Positions 49,365-59,418 of a stretch of 64,000 bases of DNA are shown piece after piece. Both the position numbers and the translations under genes were made by a program. The notes beneath the pieces are model-generated. The model did not search any database, had not been told where the DNA came from, and saw nothing but the letters and a program-made list of their open reading frames with translations. The DNA is taken from positions 186,001 through 250,000 of the forward strand of contig CAVUIG010000013.1 of assembly GCA_963741355.1 (NCBI GenBank), written 5' to 3'. How positions within the stretch are numbered: the stretch's first letter is position 1; each line of letters starts with the position of its first letter. The DNA comes from CAIWHR01 sp963741355. GTDB taxonomy: Bacteria > Pseudomonadota > Gammaproteobacteria > Burkholderiales > Casimicrobiaceae.

Positions 49365-50201
49365 TCATCCGAGCGACGCGAGCGGATGGCGCGCGAGCGT
49401 GCGGGCAACGATGCCCCGGGTGCCCGGTGCGCGCGTCGCGACGGCGGCGCGCGCCTCGTGTTCCGATGCAAATGCCGCAAAAACGCAACTGCCGGACCCC
49501 GTCATGCGCGCGTGACGCGAATGCGCGGCGAGTTCCGTGAGCGCAATGGCAACGTCGGGAAAGCGCGCGAGCGCGACGGGCTGAAGGTCGTTGCGGCCGT
49601 AACCCTCGGAAAAGATTTCTATTTTCGCCGACGTCGTGTTTCGTGTCAATTCCGGCGCGGCGAAAATCGGACCCGTCTCGACTGCAATCGGGGGCACGAC
49701 GAGCGCGATCCAGCACGCCGGCAGCGTGACCGGCACGAGCACGTCGCCGATGCCTCGCGCGAACGCCGGCTGCGATTGCATGAAGAACGGCACGTCGGCG
49801 CCGAGGCCGCGCCCGATTTGCGCGAGATCCGCGCGCGAGAGCCGCGTCTCCCAGAGGCGATTGAGGCCCAGCAGGACCGAGGCCGCGTCGGAGCTGCCTC
49901 CGCCCAGGCCGCCGCCCAGCGGGATGCGCTTGGTGACCGCGATGTCGGCGCCGAGCGGCGAGCGCGTCGCGTCCTGCAGCGCGCGCGCGGCCCTCACGAC
50001 GAGGTCGTCCGCCGCCGCGACGCCGGGGAGATCCTGCGTGCGCCGGATGGCGCCGTCCGCGCGCACCGCAAGCGAAACCGTGTCGGCGAGATCGATCGCG
50101 GCGAACAGCGTTTCCAGGCAGTGGTAGCCGTCGGCGCGCCGCCCGGTGACGTGCAGAAACAGATTGACCTTGGCCGGAGCGGCCACCACGATCGATTTCA
50201 T
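49365..50201 (-). CDS. ispE: 4-diphosphocytidyl-2-C-methyl-D-erythritol kinase
   Basis: Non-mevalonate isoprenoid pathway kinase. The 278-residue GHMP kinase starts MKSIVVAAPAKVNLFLHVTGRRADGYH, has the ATP-binding IPLGGGLGGGSSDAASVLLGLN near residue 95, and the C-terminal ARMTGSGSCVFAAF. It is 46 bp downstream of lolB, in the conserved lolB-ispE-tRNA-prs order. Confidence 0.96.
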   Translation of the reverse strand: MKSIVVAAPAKVNLFLHVTGRRADGYHCLETLFAAIDLADTVSLAVRADGAIRRTQDLPGVAAADDLVVRAARALQDATRSPLGADIAVTKRIPLGGGLGGGSSDAASVLLGLNRLWETRLSRADLAQIGRGLGADVPFFMQSQPAFARGIGDVLVPVTLPACWIALVVPPIAVETGPIFAAPELTRNTTSAKIEIFSEGYGRNDLQPVALARFPDVAIALTELAAHSRHARMTGSGSCVFAAFASEHEARAAVATRAPGTRGIVARTLARHPLASLG

Positions 50202-50247
50202 CGCGCGATTGTCGCCGCGCGCGCCGCGACGCGCCAGCGCCACGCCT

Positions 50248-50812
50248 TCACTGCCAGCGGTCGACGACGATTCTGACTTCGATGTCGGCACGCGTGAGGC
50301 TCAAGCGCGTCGGGCGCGTCGAGGTCGCATCCGCATAGCCGTAGGCGACCTGCCAGCCGTCCTGGCGCAGCAGCGACACGCGCCCCGCCGCGTCGCGCTC
50401 CTGGTCGTGCGGCGTGTCGGGCTGAACCAAGCCCTGCATCCAGACCGCGAGCCCGTCGACAGGCACGGGCGCGCCCAGCGTTCGCTCGGTCAGCGTCGCC
50501 CAATCGGCGGCCTCGTCGCGCACGCCATTCGCGCCGCGGACTTCGACGCGCCCGGCGCTCGAATCGCCGGTGATCTCCGCGATCTGCTGCCCCATCGGCG
50601 ACGTGACGACGAGCGCGTCGGACGGCGGAGCGTGAGTCCACTGGAAATTGGCGCTGAGCGCCTCGTTGCCGCGCCGCGCCGAGAGCCGTCCCTCCACGGT
50701 GAAGGGCGCGTCGCCCGCGGCGCGCTGCGGTGTCCGCGCGACCGGCGGCGTCGCGCAGCCGCGTGATGACGAGCGCGGCAGCCAACAGCGCGAACGTCGC
50801 CGCGCGATGCAC
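50248..50812 (-). CDS. lolB: Outer membrane lipoprotein insertion protein LolB, one frame break
   Basis: Receives lipoproteins from LolA at the outer membrane. Starting at GTG 50812, nine bases after the TPR gene stop, the frame gives HRAATFALLAAALVIT; deleting one base near 50761 continues GCATPPVARTPQRAAGD and then FTVEGRLSARRGNEALSANFQW to the end. The restored lipobox VITGC is good and the total is 187 residues, normal for LolB. Without the correction the signal peptide would be lost, so the break is probably a sequence error. Confidence 0.85.
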
Positions 50813-50820
50813 GCGACCGG

Positions 50821-52584
50821 TCAGTGGGAGAGCCTGCGGACCGTGTCCAGCAGAACGGGGTTGTCCGGCGTCGCCCTCAATTGCGCCTGCCAGACCTCCT
50901 GGGCGCGGGCGCGCTCGCCGCGGGCCCAGAGCACTTCGCCGAGGTGCGCGGCGATTTCGGGGTCCGGGCGCTCGGCCAGCGCGCGCCGCAGATAATTTTC
51001 GGCGTCGTCCAGTTTGCCGGCGCGGAAGCTCGCCCATCCCATGCTGTCGAGGATGAACGGGTCGTCCGGCGAGAGCTTGTACGCGCGTTCGATCAGGGCC
51101 AGGCCCTCGGCCGTGCGCGTCGTGCGGTCGACGAGCGTGTAGCCCAGCGCGTTCAGCGCCTGCGCGTTGGCGGGCTGCAGCGCGATCAGTCGCGTCAGAT
51201 TCGCCTCGACGACGTCGAGCTTGTCGATCTTCTCCGCGACCATCGCGCTGTCGTAGAGAAAATCGGGCTGGTCGGGCTGCTCCGCGAGCGCCTTCGCGAG
51301 CACGGCGTAGGCCGCGGCCGCGTCCCCCGCGTCGCGCAGGATCTGCGCATCGGCCTGGATGACCTGAGCGCGCTGCTCGATCGTCACGGCGGGGAGATCG
51401 GCAAGGTAGCGGCGCGCGGCGTCGACCTTCCCCTGTTTGGCGAGCATCGCCGCGGCGCGGAGCTTGGCGACCCACGCGCGATCGCCGTCGGGCACCGTGC
51501 TGTAGCGCTCGAAGGCCTGCTCGTAGCGGCCGGTCTCCTCGGCGATCTGCGCGAGGTAGAGCTCGACCGCGCCGTTGTCGCCGTAATCAGCCCTTTTCAG
51601 CTCCTCGAACAGCGTCTCGGCCGCCGCCCAATCCTTGAGCTGCACCGAAAGCGCCGCCACCGCGAACGTGTAATCGAGGTTGTCCTTGTCGGTGTCGCGC
51701 AGCCGCTCGAACAGCGTGCGCGCCTCGGTATAGCGCTTCTGCTCGACGTAGAACTGCGCCAGCGATCCGACCGCCGCCTTCGAATCCGGATGCGCCTTGA
51801 GGAACAGCTCGAGGTACGCCACCGCTTCCTTCGGCGACCGCTTGGCGAGGATCTCCGCCTTGAGCAGCGCCGCCCGCTCCCAGCCCGGCTTGAGCGCCAG
51901 CGCGCGGTCGATTTCCTGCATCGCCGTGGCGCTCGTCGTCATGTCGGCGAGGCCGGTGTTGAACGCGGCGAGCGCCACGGCGAAATGCGCCTCGGGCAGA
52001 TTCTGGTAGGGCTTCGCGACGGCTTCGATCAGCCTCAGCATCGCGGCCTTGTCGGGCTCGTGCGCGACCAGCCGGTTGAGCTGCAGGAACGCGTCGCCCA
52101 GCGGAGCGCCCTGCGCGGCGCTGTCCGCGAACACGCGTTCGAGCTCGGCCTTGAGGTCGGCCGTGCCGAGCGCCTCGAGCGAGCTTGCGCCCCCCGCGGC
52201 GGCGAGCGTCGCGGCCAGTTGCTTCGGCCGCTCGGCCGTCGGGTCGAGCTCGCTCCACAGGCGCGACGCTTCGAGCGCCAGGCCCCGCGTCCTCGCCGCG
52301 ATCGCGATCTCGGTGGCGCGGCGCGCGAGCGCCGGATCGCGCGCGTCCTTCGCCGCTTCGATGTAGGCGCGAGCCGCTTGCGCCGGCTCTCCCCGCTGCA
52401 GGGCGATCTCGCCGACCAGCACCTTGTACATGATCTCGGCCGTGAGGAGATCGTCCTGCGGCGAGACCGCTTTGGCGGGCGGCGGCGCACCCCCCGACGA
52501 GCCCGCTTGACCCGCGGCCAATCCGGGAAGGGCGAGAAGCCCCGCGGCGAAGGCGGCGGGGAGCAAATGACGAAAATGGGACAA
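50821..52584 (-). CDS. Secreted tetratricopeptide repeat protein
   Basis: A 587-residue periplasmic protein with signal peptide (LLPAAFAAGLLALPGLAAGQA) and at least ten TPR units running from about residue 50 to the end (for example DLLTAEIMYKVLVGEIALQRGEPAQAARAY; ALNALGYTLVDRT; FILDSMGWASFRAGKLDDAENYLRRAL). It is the usual neighbour upstream of lolB in betaproteobacteria and likely an assembly scaffold in the envelope. No enzymatic domain is seen. Confidence 0.92.
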   Translation of the reverse strand: MSHFRHLLPAAFAAGLLALPGLAAGQAGSSGGAPPPAKAVSPQDDLLTAEIMYKVLVGEIALQRGEPAQAARAYIEAAKDARDPALARRATEIAIAARTRGLALEASRLWSELDPTAERPKQLAATLAAAGGASSLEALGTADLKAELERVFADSAAQGAPLGDAFLQLNRLVAHEPDKAAMLRLIEAVAKPYQNLPEAHFAVALAAFNTGLADMTTSATAMQEIDRALALKPGWERAALLKAEILAKRSPKEAVAYLELFLKAHPDSKAAVGSLAQFYVEQKRYTEARTLFERLRDTDKDNLDYTFAVAALSVQLKDWAAAETLFEELKRADYGDNGAVELYLAQIAEETGRYEQAFERYSTVPDGDRAWVAKLRAAAMLAKQGKVDAARRYLADLPAVTIEQRAQVIQADAQILRDAGDAAAAYAVLAKALAEQPDQPDFLYDSAMVAEKIDKLDVVEANLTRLIALQPANAQALNALGYTLVDRTTRTAEGLALIERAYKLSPDDPFILDSMGWASFRAGKLDDAENYLRRALAERPDPEIAAHLGEVLWARGERARAQEVWQAQLRATPDNPVLLDTVRRLSH

Positions 52585-52730
52585 GATGGACCTCTGACGC
52601 TTCGTTTCGACGGATCGGGCGGGGCTCTCCCCCGTGTTCCGAGTCCGGCGGGAGGGTCATCTTAGGATATATTCGGCGACGCAACAATTCTCGATCCGCG
52701 GCGCCTTCCCAAGGCCGTCGCTCGACCCCG

Positions 52731-53546
52731 ATGCCCGAACTGCCCGAAGTCGAAATCACCCGCCGCGGATTGGCGCCGCACGTCGAAGGCCGCCGGGTCG
52801 ACGCGCTCGTCATCTACGACCGCCGATTGCGCTGGCCGGTTCCCCTGACGCTCCCGCGCGCAATCGCCGGCCGGAGGATCGAGCGCGTCGAACGGCGCAG
52901 CAAATATCTTCTGTTCCGGCTCGGCGACGACACGCTGCTCGTGCATCTCGGCATGACCGGAAGCCTTCGCGCGTTCGCGCGCGTGCCGCCGCGCCAGGCG
53001 CACGATCATTTCGACATGAGGCTCGATTCGGGAATGACGCTGCGCTACCGCGATCCGCGGCGCTTCGGCGCGATGCTCTGGCTTCCTCCTCCGAGCGACG
53101 CGCATCCGCTCCTCGCCCGGCTCGGCCCCGAGCCGCTTTCGCGGAACTTCGACGGGGAATACCTGTGGACCGCGCTTCGCGGACGCACGACGCCGATCAA
53201 GCTCGCGATCATGAACAACGAGATCGTCGCCGGGGTCGGCAACATCTACGCGAACGAATCGCTGTTTCGCGCCGGCATCCGCCCGACCACGCCCGCGCAT
53301 CGCGTGTCACGCGCGCGGCAGGACACCCTCGTCGCGGCGATCCGGACCACATTGCGCGACGCGATCGCGAAGGGCGGATCGACGCTGCGCGACTTCGTCG
53401 ACAGCGACGGCGAGCCCGGCTACTTTCAGCTCGATTATTTCGTCTACGGCCGCGAGGGGCTCGACTGCCGCGTTTGCGGCAGCGCAACAAAATCGGTCCG
53501 TCTGGGCGGCCGTGCGACGACTTACTGCCCCCGGTGCCAGCATTGA
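52731..53546 (+). CDS. mutM: Formamidopyrimidine-DNA glycosylase
   Basis: Base-excision repair of 8-oxoguanine and formamidopyrimidines. The 271-residue protein starts with the catalytic Pro-Glu (MPELPEVEITRRGLAPH), has the beta-lyase lysine in RRSKYLLFRLG, the helix-two-turn-helix GVGNIYANESLFRAGI, and the C-terminal zinc finger CRVCGSATKS...CPRCQ. It is divergent from the TPR gene. Confidence 0.97.
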   Translation: MPELPEVEITRRGLAPHVEGRRVDALVIYDRRLRWPVPLTLPRAIAGRRIERVERRSKYLLFRLGDDTLLVHLGMTGSLRAFARVPPRQAHDHFDMRLDSGMTLRYRDPRRFGAMLWLPPPSDAHPLLARLGPEPLSRNFDGEYLWTALRGRTTPIKLAIMNNEIVAGVGNIYANESLFRAGIRPTTPAHRVSRARQDTLVAAIRTTLRDAIAKGGSTLRDFVDSDGEPGYFQLDYFVYGREGLDCRVCGSATKSVRLGGRATTYCPRCQH

Positions 53547-53664
53547 CGCGCTCCCCGCCCACCCTCCAGGCGTCCCGGCGTCGATTCGGCACACGTTGTG
53601 CTTGCGACCCTGTGATGATTCCCCGCCGGGCGCGAAGCCGGCGCTGATCGCTGACCGACCGACC

Positions 53665-55655
53665 ATGATCCTGCAGGAACCCCACGTCCACGCGTCGCGC
53701 GAGCTCGCCGCGCATTTCGAAGCCTACGGCGACTGGCGGCGGCGCCTGTCGGCCGGCATCTCCGGCCTGCACGAGTGGCTGACGCAGCAGGACCTCGCCG
53801 ACGCGCAGACCGACCAGAAGGTCCAGGAGCTGCTCGAGCGCCTCCACCAGGACAAGCTCGTCGTCGCCTTCGTCGCGGAATTCTCCCGCGGCAAGTCCGA
53901 GCTCATCAACGCGATCTTCTTCGCCGACTTCGGCCAGCGCCTGCTGCCCTCGTCGGCCGGACGGACGACGATGTGCCCGACCGAACTCCTCTACGACGCG
54001 ACGCGGGCGCCGTCGATACGTCTGCTGCCGATCGAGACGCGGCTCAAGGACGCGACCGTCACCGAATTCAAGAACTACGCCGACGAATGGGTGACGATTC
54101 CGCTCGACCTGTCCTCGGCCGACCGGATGAGCGAGGCGCTCGCCCGCGTGTCGCAGGTGAAGCATGTCCCGGTCGGGCTCGCGCGGAAATACGGGCTCCA
54201 CGGCGACGAGGATTTCCTGGCGGCGCTCGACGCGGCCGGACGAAGGCGCGGTCGAGATCCCGTGCTGGCGCCATGCGGTGATCAATTTCCCGCATCCGCT
54301 GCTGCAGCAGGGCCTCGTCATTCTCGACACGCCGGGATTGAACGCGATCGGCACCGAGCCGGAACTCACGCTCAACCTGCTCCCCAACGCGCACGCCGTG
54401 CTGTTCATCCTTGCGGCCGACGCCGGCGTGACCAAGACCGACCTCGACGTGTGGAACCAGCACCTCGCGGGCGACGACCCGTCGACGCGGGCCGGCCGCA
54501 TCGTGATCCTGAACAAGATCGACGGCCTGTGGGACGAGCTCAAGAACGACGACGAGGTCGAAGCCGAGATCGACCGCCAGGTGAAGTCGTCGGCGAAGCT
54601 CCTCGGCATTCCGCCAACGCAGGTGTTCGCGGTCACCGCGCAGAAGGGCCTGCTCGCCAAGGTCAACGGCGACGACGCGCTGCTCGAGAAGAGCCGCCTG
54701 CCGGTGCTCGAGGACGCCCTGTCGCGCAAGCTCATTCCGGCCAAGCGCGACATCGTCGGCGCGGCGACGCAGGCGGAGGTTCGCGCGCTCGCGGCCAGCG
54801 TGCGGGCGCTGCTCGACGCGCGCCAGAACGGCATCGCCGAGCAGCTGACCGAGCTCCGCGCGCTGCGCGGCAAGAATCAGGACGTCGTCCTGCACATGAT
54901 GAACCGCGTGAAGGAGGAGAAGGAGAAGTTCGAGCGTGGTCTGCAGCGCTACACCGCGCTGCGCACGGTGTACACGCAGCAGACCACGCAGCTCCTCGAC
55001 GTCATCGGCCTCGACGCCTTGCGCGTCAACGCCGGACGCACCCGCCGGAGCATCGAGGACAGCCCGTTCACGCGGGGAATGCGCACGGCGATGACGGACT
55101 TCTTCGGCACGATCCGGCGCGATTTCGAGGAAGCCGCGCGCCGCGTCTGCCGAGATCCACGATCTGATGCAGGCGATGTACACGCGCTTCGCGAAGGAGC
55201 AGGGCCTCGAGCGCTATTCGCCGCCGCCATTCTCGATGCTGAAGTACCAGAAGGAGGTCGACCGCCTCGAGCGCGCGTACAACCAGCATTTCAACACGCT
55301 GTGGAACATGGTCAGCAAGGCCAAGTACGCGCTGATGAAACGGTTCTTCGAGACCATCGCGTATCGCGTGAAGCACGTCTACAACATCGCCAACCGCGAT
55401 GTCGAGAGCTGGCTGAAGGCGGTGATGTCGCCGCTCGAGACGCAGGTGAAGGAGCACCACCTGCAGCTGCGCCGGCGGCTCGACAGCATCAAGCGGATCC
55501 ACCGCGCGAGCGACGAGCTCGAGGAGCGCGTCACCGAGCTGCGGCAGCAGGAAGAGGCGCTCGCCAGCGAAGTGCGCGAGCTCAAGCGCGAGGTAGCTGC
55601 GATCGACGCCATCGTCCAGAACCCCGAGGCGGTGCCGCTGGCCGCGAACGGCTAG
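53665..55655 (+). CDS. Dynamin-like GTPase, two frame breaks
   Basis: A protein of about 662 residues of the bacterial dynamin family. P-loop VAEFSRGKSELINAIFF is near residue 75, G2 region SSAGRTTMCPTEL, G3 LDTPGLNAIG, G4 VILNKIDGLWDEL. A long helical stalk with coiled-coil segments follows (RVKEEKEKFERGLQRYTALRTVYTQQ; DELEERVTELRQQEEALASEVRELKREV). Frames change near 54238 (DAA to DEGAVEIPCW) and 55148 (RRV to AEIHDLMQAMY); deleting one base at each restores 663 codons. A membrane-remodelling role is inferred from the family. Confidence 0.88.
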
Positions 55656-55712
55656 CGCGCGACGCCCGCCGAAAACCGCGCGCCGCGCTTCTCCACGCGC
55701 GGCGCCAGACGA

Positions 55713-55976
55713 TCAGCGCGCGACCACCTTCACCGCCATCAGCCCCTCGTACTTGAGGCGCAGCGCTTCCTTCGATTCGACGTGGTCGGGGTTCACCGGA
55801 ATGCAGTCGACCGGGCAGACCTCGACGCACTGCGGCGTGTCGAAATGCCCGACGCACTCGGTGCATTTCTTCGGATCGATCACGTAGATTTCCGCACCCT
55901 GCGAGATCGCCTCGTTCGGGCACTCGGGCTCGCAGACGTCGCAGTTGATGCACTCGTCGGTGATCATCAGGGCCAT
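55713..55976 (-). CDS. YfhL family 4Fe-4S dicluster ferredoxin
   Basis: An 87-residue ferredoxin with two cluster motifs, CINCDVCEPECPN (residues about 9-21) and CTECVGHFDTPQCVEVCPVD (about 38-57, with the long inter-cysteine insertion typical of the YfhL/Alvin type). It is 17 bp upstream of coaD on the same strand, a conserved betaproteobacterial pairing. Its redox partner is unknown. Confidence 0.95.
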   Translation of the reverse strand: MALMITDECINCDVCEPECPNEAISQGAEIYVIDPKKCTECVGHFDTPQCVEVCPVDCIPVNPDHVESKEALRLKYEGLMAVKVVAR

Positions 55977-55993
55977 GGCGTGCTCCGATTCGC

Positions 55994-56483
55994 CTAGCCC
56001 TTGCCGGCGCGGAAACGCGCGTTCAGCCGGGCGAGCACCGCCGGTGACACGAACGCCGAGACGTCGCCGCCGAAGCGTGCGATTTCACGCACGATGGTCG
56101 CGGAAATGAACATGTACTGCTCCGACGGCGTCAGGAAAAGCGTTTCGACCTCCGGATAGAGGTTCCGGTTCATTCCCGCCATCTGGAATTCATACTCGAA
56201 GTCGGACACGGCGCGCAGCCCGCGCAGGATCGCGCGTGCGCCTTGCGCCTGGACGAACTCCATCAGCAGCGACGAGAACGGCATGACTTCGACGTTGCCG
56301 TAGGACGCGAGCGCGGCGCGCGCCATGTCGACGCGCTCGACGGTCGTGAAGTAAGGGCCCTTCGACTCGCTGTCGGCGACGCCGACGACGACCCGGTCGA
56401 ACAGCTTGCGCCGCGCGCCGCACGAGGTCCTCGTGCCCGCGGGTGAACGGGTCGAACGTGCCCGGATAGACGACCTTGAGCAT
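55994..56483 (-). CDS. coaD: Phosphopantetheine adenylyltransferase, one frame break
   Basis: Penultimate step of coenzyme A synthesis. MLKVVYPGTFDPFTRGHEDLVRRAA (nucleotidyltransferase TxGH-type motif) is in one frame and KLFDRVVVGVADSESKGPYFTTVERVDMA through EQYMFISATIVREIARFGGD in another; deleting one base near 56408 joins them into 162 residues, the normal length. The ISATIVRE motif binds ATP. Confidence 0.93.
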
Positions 56484-56559
56484 GGTTTCGGCGGCAGCCT
56501 TGCGGAAAGCGCGGGGAATCGGAAGCCGGAAACGCGCGCGAAATCGCGACCGCGACGCC

Positions 56560-57111
56560 TCAGTCCGGCTTGACGAAAAGATGATAATGCACCTGCCCTG
56601 CCTTGTCGCGGCGCCAAGGCAGGAGTCCCGGCGGCGGCGCGAGCGGCGCGGGCGCTTCGGCATAGACGAATGCGCCGGGAGCGGCACGCGCCGCGCAGGC
56701 CGGCAGCAGCCACGGCCACGGGTCCTCGCGAAACGGCGGGTCGAGAAACACGACGTCGAAGTCGCGCTTTTCCCGCCCGATGAACGTTTTCGCATCGGCG
56801 ATGTGCGTTTCGAGTGCCGGGGCGCCGAGCCGTGCAGCCGTGGCGCGCAGCGCCTCGATCAGCAACCGATTGCTGTCGACCGCGACACACAGGGCCGCGC
56901 CGCGCGACGCCGCTTCGAGCGACAGCGCGCCGGTCCCCGCATAAAGGTCGAGGCAGCGCTTGCCGGTCAGCTCCTGCCCCAGCCAGTTGAACAGCGTCTC
57001 GCGCACGCGGTCGGGAGTCGGGCGCAATCCCGCCGCCTCGGGAAACCGGATCGTCCGGCCTCGCATCGCGCCGCCGATGATGCGGATGCGGTTCGCATGG
57101 GGCGTGGCCAC
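56560..57111 (-). CDS. rsmD: 16S rRNA (guanine(966)-N(2))-methyltransferase
   Basis: A 183-residue SAM methyltransferase. Segments: IRIIGGAMRGRTIRFPE, RPTPDRVRETLFNWLG, motif I CLDLYAGTGALSLEAASRGA near residue 60, and the catalytic motif VVFLDPPFRED. The GTG at 57111 has GGAG six bases upstream and gives the usual N-terminus. It is divergent from ftsY. Confidence 0.94.
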   Translation of the reverse strand: MATPHANRIRIIGGAMRGRTIRFPEAAGLRPTPDRVRETLFNWLGQELTGKRCLDLYAGTGALSLEAASRGAALCVAVDSNRLLIEALRATAARLGAPALETHIADAKTFIGREKRDFDVVFLDPPFREDPWPWLLPACAARAAPGAFVYAEAPAPLAPPPGLLPWRRDKAGQVHYHLFVKPD

Positions 57112-57264
57112 GGCGTTCTCCGGCTGGCACGGGACATCCGCCGGAGTCTCCTCGGCGCCGTCCGGGGGACGGCCGTGCTCGCGGCGGGTAAAATTATAGC
57201 TTCGCGTCCGCCTGCGCCGGCCGGCGTACGATCCGCCGCCGGTGCCCGTCCGATTTTCCCGCCG

Positions 57265-58203
57265 ATGTTCGACCTCTTTTCGCGCAAATCGCCCGCCGAG
57301 GATTCCCGTCCGTGGGCCGAGCGGCTGAAGGACGGGCTTACCCGCTCGCGCGAGCGGATCTCGGCGGCGCTGGGCGGCGCGCTTCGGCGAAACACGCTCG
57401 ACGACACTACGCTCGACGCCATCGAATCGGCGCTGATCGGCGCCGATTGCGGCGTCGACGCGACCGAATGGCTGCTCGCGGATCTGCGCGCGCGCTTCAA
57501 GCGCAGCGGCGATGCGGACGTGTACGCCTTGCTGCGCGCCGGATTCACCGATCTGCTGCGCCCGCTCGAGGCGCCGCTGGTCGTGTCGGATGCGCGACCC
57601 TTCGTGATCATGCTGGCGGGCGTCAACGGCGCCGGCAAGACGACGTCGATCGGCAAGCTCGCCCGGTATTTTCAGATGCAGGGGCATTCGGTGCTGCTCG
57701 CGGCCGGCGACACCTTCCGGGCGGCGGCGCGCGAGCAGCTGACCGCCTGGGGCGAGCGCAACGGCGTCGCGATCGTCGCGCAACAGGGCGGCGATCCGGC
57801 CGCGGTGATGTTCGACGCGATCGCGGCCGCGAAGGCGCGCGGCATCGACATCGTGCTGGCCGACACGGCCGGGCGGCTGCCCACGCAACTCAATCTGATG
57901 GACGAGATCCGCAAGGTGCAGCGGGTGATTCGCAAGGCCGACCCGACGGCACCCCACGAGACCCTGCTGGTGCTCGACGCCGGCACCGGCCAGAACGCCC
58001 TCGCGCAGGTGCGGGCGTTCGACGACGCGTTGTCGCTCACCGGCCTCGTGCTGACCAAGCTCGACGGTACCGCCAAGGGCGGGGTCGTGGCCGCGATCGC
58101 CCGCCAGCATCCGGTGCCCATCCGATTCATTGGCGTGGGGGAAGGGATCGACGATCTCAAGCCTTTTGTCGCGGCCGATTTCGTCGCGGCGCTGGTCGGC
58201 TGA
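57265..58203 (+). CDS. ftsY: Signal recognition particle receptor FtsY
   Basis: SRP-receptor GTPase for cotranslational membrane targeting. At 312 residues it is essentially only the NG domain with a short N-terminus (MFDLFSRKSP); the long acidic A domain of E. coli is absent. G1 GVNGAGKTTSIGKLA (near residue 118), DTFRAAAREQL, DTAGRLPTQ, TKLDGTAKGG and the C-terminal GVGEGIDDLKPF are intact. Confidence 0.97.
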   Translation: MFDLFSRKSPAEDSRPWAERLKDGLTRSRERISAALGGALRRNTLDDTTLDAIESALIGADCGVDATEWLLADLRARFKRSGDADVYALLRAGFTDLLRPLEAPLVVSDARPFVIMLAGVNGAGKTTSIGKLARYFQMQGHSVLLAAGDTFRAAAREQLTAWGERNGVAIVAQQGGDPAAVMFDAIAAAKARGIDIVLADTAGRLPTQLNLMDEIRKVQRVIRKADPTAPHETLLVLDAGTGQNALAQVRAFDDALSLTGLVLTKLDGTAKGGVVAAIARQHPVPIRFIGVGEGIDDLKPFVAADFVAALVG

Positions 58204-58513
58204 GACTCGCGGCGGGCGGGTGCCGGCCCCGCCACCCGTGGAAAGTGAGGCGTCAGTTCAAATGTGAGCGCCCACTTCTGCGATTTGCCCGTTAGGCACG
58301 GTCGGCGCCCAAAGCCCGGCAGCTGATGCGCAAGCGCGACCCTGACCGCGAAGGGTCAACGAGCAAGGGCAAGAAAGCGACATACCCGACCAATACTCTC
58401 GGGAACTATCCCCCTCCTTTGGCACTCTCATTGCCGGAGTGCTAAACTGAAGCGGGCTGGTGGAGCGACGCGAAAGCGGCCGTTTCAAACCGCCCCGAAA
58501 AAGGAGATCGCAG
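58204..58513. other. ftsY-rpoH intergenic region
   Basis: About 310 bp with no gene. The first 200 bp show nothing recognisable. The last 100 bp hold the rpoH promoter and CIRCE operator. No ftsE or ftsX lies here, although these separate ftsY and rpoH in enterobacteria. Confidence 0.6.
58419..58445 (+). promoter_or_regulatory. CIRCE element (HrcA operator) overlapping the rpoH promoter
   Basis: TTGGCACTC, a 9-bp spacer and GAGTGCTAA. The right arm is a perfect CIRCE half-site and the left differs at one position from TTAGCACTC. A sigma-70-like promoter fits exactly over it: -35 TTGGCA (58419) and -10 TAAACT (58443) with an 18-bp spacer. Repression of rpoH by HrcA is therefore likely. Confidence 0.85.
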
Positions 58514-59368
58514 ATGTCCGGTGCCACGCTGGCTTTCCCGACCCCCGCATCGCTCGGGAGCCTCGATCACTACATTCAGGCCGTCAACCGCTTTCCGCTG
58601 CTGACCGCGGAGCAGGAGACCGACCTCGGGCGGCGTCTGCAGCGCGACAACGACGTCGACGCCGCGCGCCAGCTCGTGCTGTCGCACCTGCGGCTGGTCG
58701 TCTCGGTGAGCCGCAATTACGTGGGCTATGGTCTGCCGCAGGCCGACCTCATCCAGGAAGGCAACATCGGACTCATGAAGGCGGTGCGCCGGTTCGATCC
58801 CGAGCGGGGCGTCCGGCTCGTGTCCTTCGCGCTGCACTGGATCCGTGCCGAGATCCACGAATACATCCTGCGCAACTGGCGGCTCGTCAAGGTCGCGACG
58901 ACCAAGGCGCAACGCAAGCTCTTCTTCAACCTGCGCAGCATGAAAACGCGTGCGGCGACGCTGACGCCGGCCGAAGCGCGCGCCATTGCGGCGGAGCTCC
59001 GCGTGAAGCCCGAAGAGGTGGTCGAGATGGAGACGCGGCTCTCCGGCCGCGACGTGACGCTCGACCCGCAGCCCGACGAAGACGGCAATTCGATGGCGCC
59101 GATCGCCTATCTCACCGACCGCGAGGATGAGCCGGCGCAGATTCTCGAGCGCAAGCAGACGGCCGAGAATCGGACCGCCGGCCTCACGACCGCGATCGCG
59201 AAGCTCGACGCGCGCAGCCGCCGGATCATCGAGGCGCGCTGGCTGCGCGAGGACGACCCCGCGACGCTGCAGGATCTCGCCGACGAATACGGCGTATCCG
59301 CCGAGCGGATCCGCCAGATCGAGAGCAAGGCACTGAAATCGATGCGCGCCGAGATGGGCGCGCTCTGA
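58514..59368 (+). CDS. rpoH: RNA polymerase heat-shock sigma factor (sigma-32)
   Basis: Directs transcription of heat-shock genes. The 284-residue protein has region 2 (DLIQEGNIGLMKAVRRFDPERGVRLVSFALHWIRAEI), the RpoH box QRKLFFNLRS near residue 130, and region 4 (ATLQDLADEYGVSAERIRQIESKALKSMR). The ATG at 58514 follows AAAGGAGA; an earlier ATG at 58460 would lie close to the promoter and lacks a good site. It is followed by a terminator. Confidence 0.97.
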   Translation: MSGATLAFPTPASLGSLDHYIQAVNRFPLLTAEQETDLGRRLQRDNDVDAARQLVLSHLRLVVSVSRNYVGYGLPQADLIQEGNIGLMKAVRRFDPERGVRLVSFALHWIRAEIHEYILRNWRLVKVATTKAQRKLFFNLRSMKTRAATLTPAEARAIAAELRVKPEEVVEMETRLSGRDVTLDPQPDEDGNSMAPIAYLTDREDEPAQILERKQTAENRTAGLTTAIAKLDARSRRIIEARWLREDDPATLQDLADEYGVSAERIRQIESKALKSMRAEMGAL

Positions 59369-59384
59369 TCCCGCGCTGATGCGC

Positions 59385-59414
59385 GCCGGCGCCTGCGGGC
59401 GCCGGCTTTTTTTT
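59385..59414 (+). terminator. Rho-independent terminator after rpoH
   Basis: GCCGGCGCC and GGCGCCGGC form a 9-bp stem with a TGCG loop, followed by eight Ts (59407-59414). It separates rpoH from the convergent ntrX. Confidence 0.92.
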
Positions 59415-59418
59415 GCGC

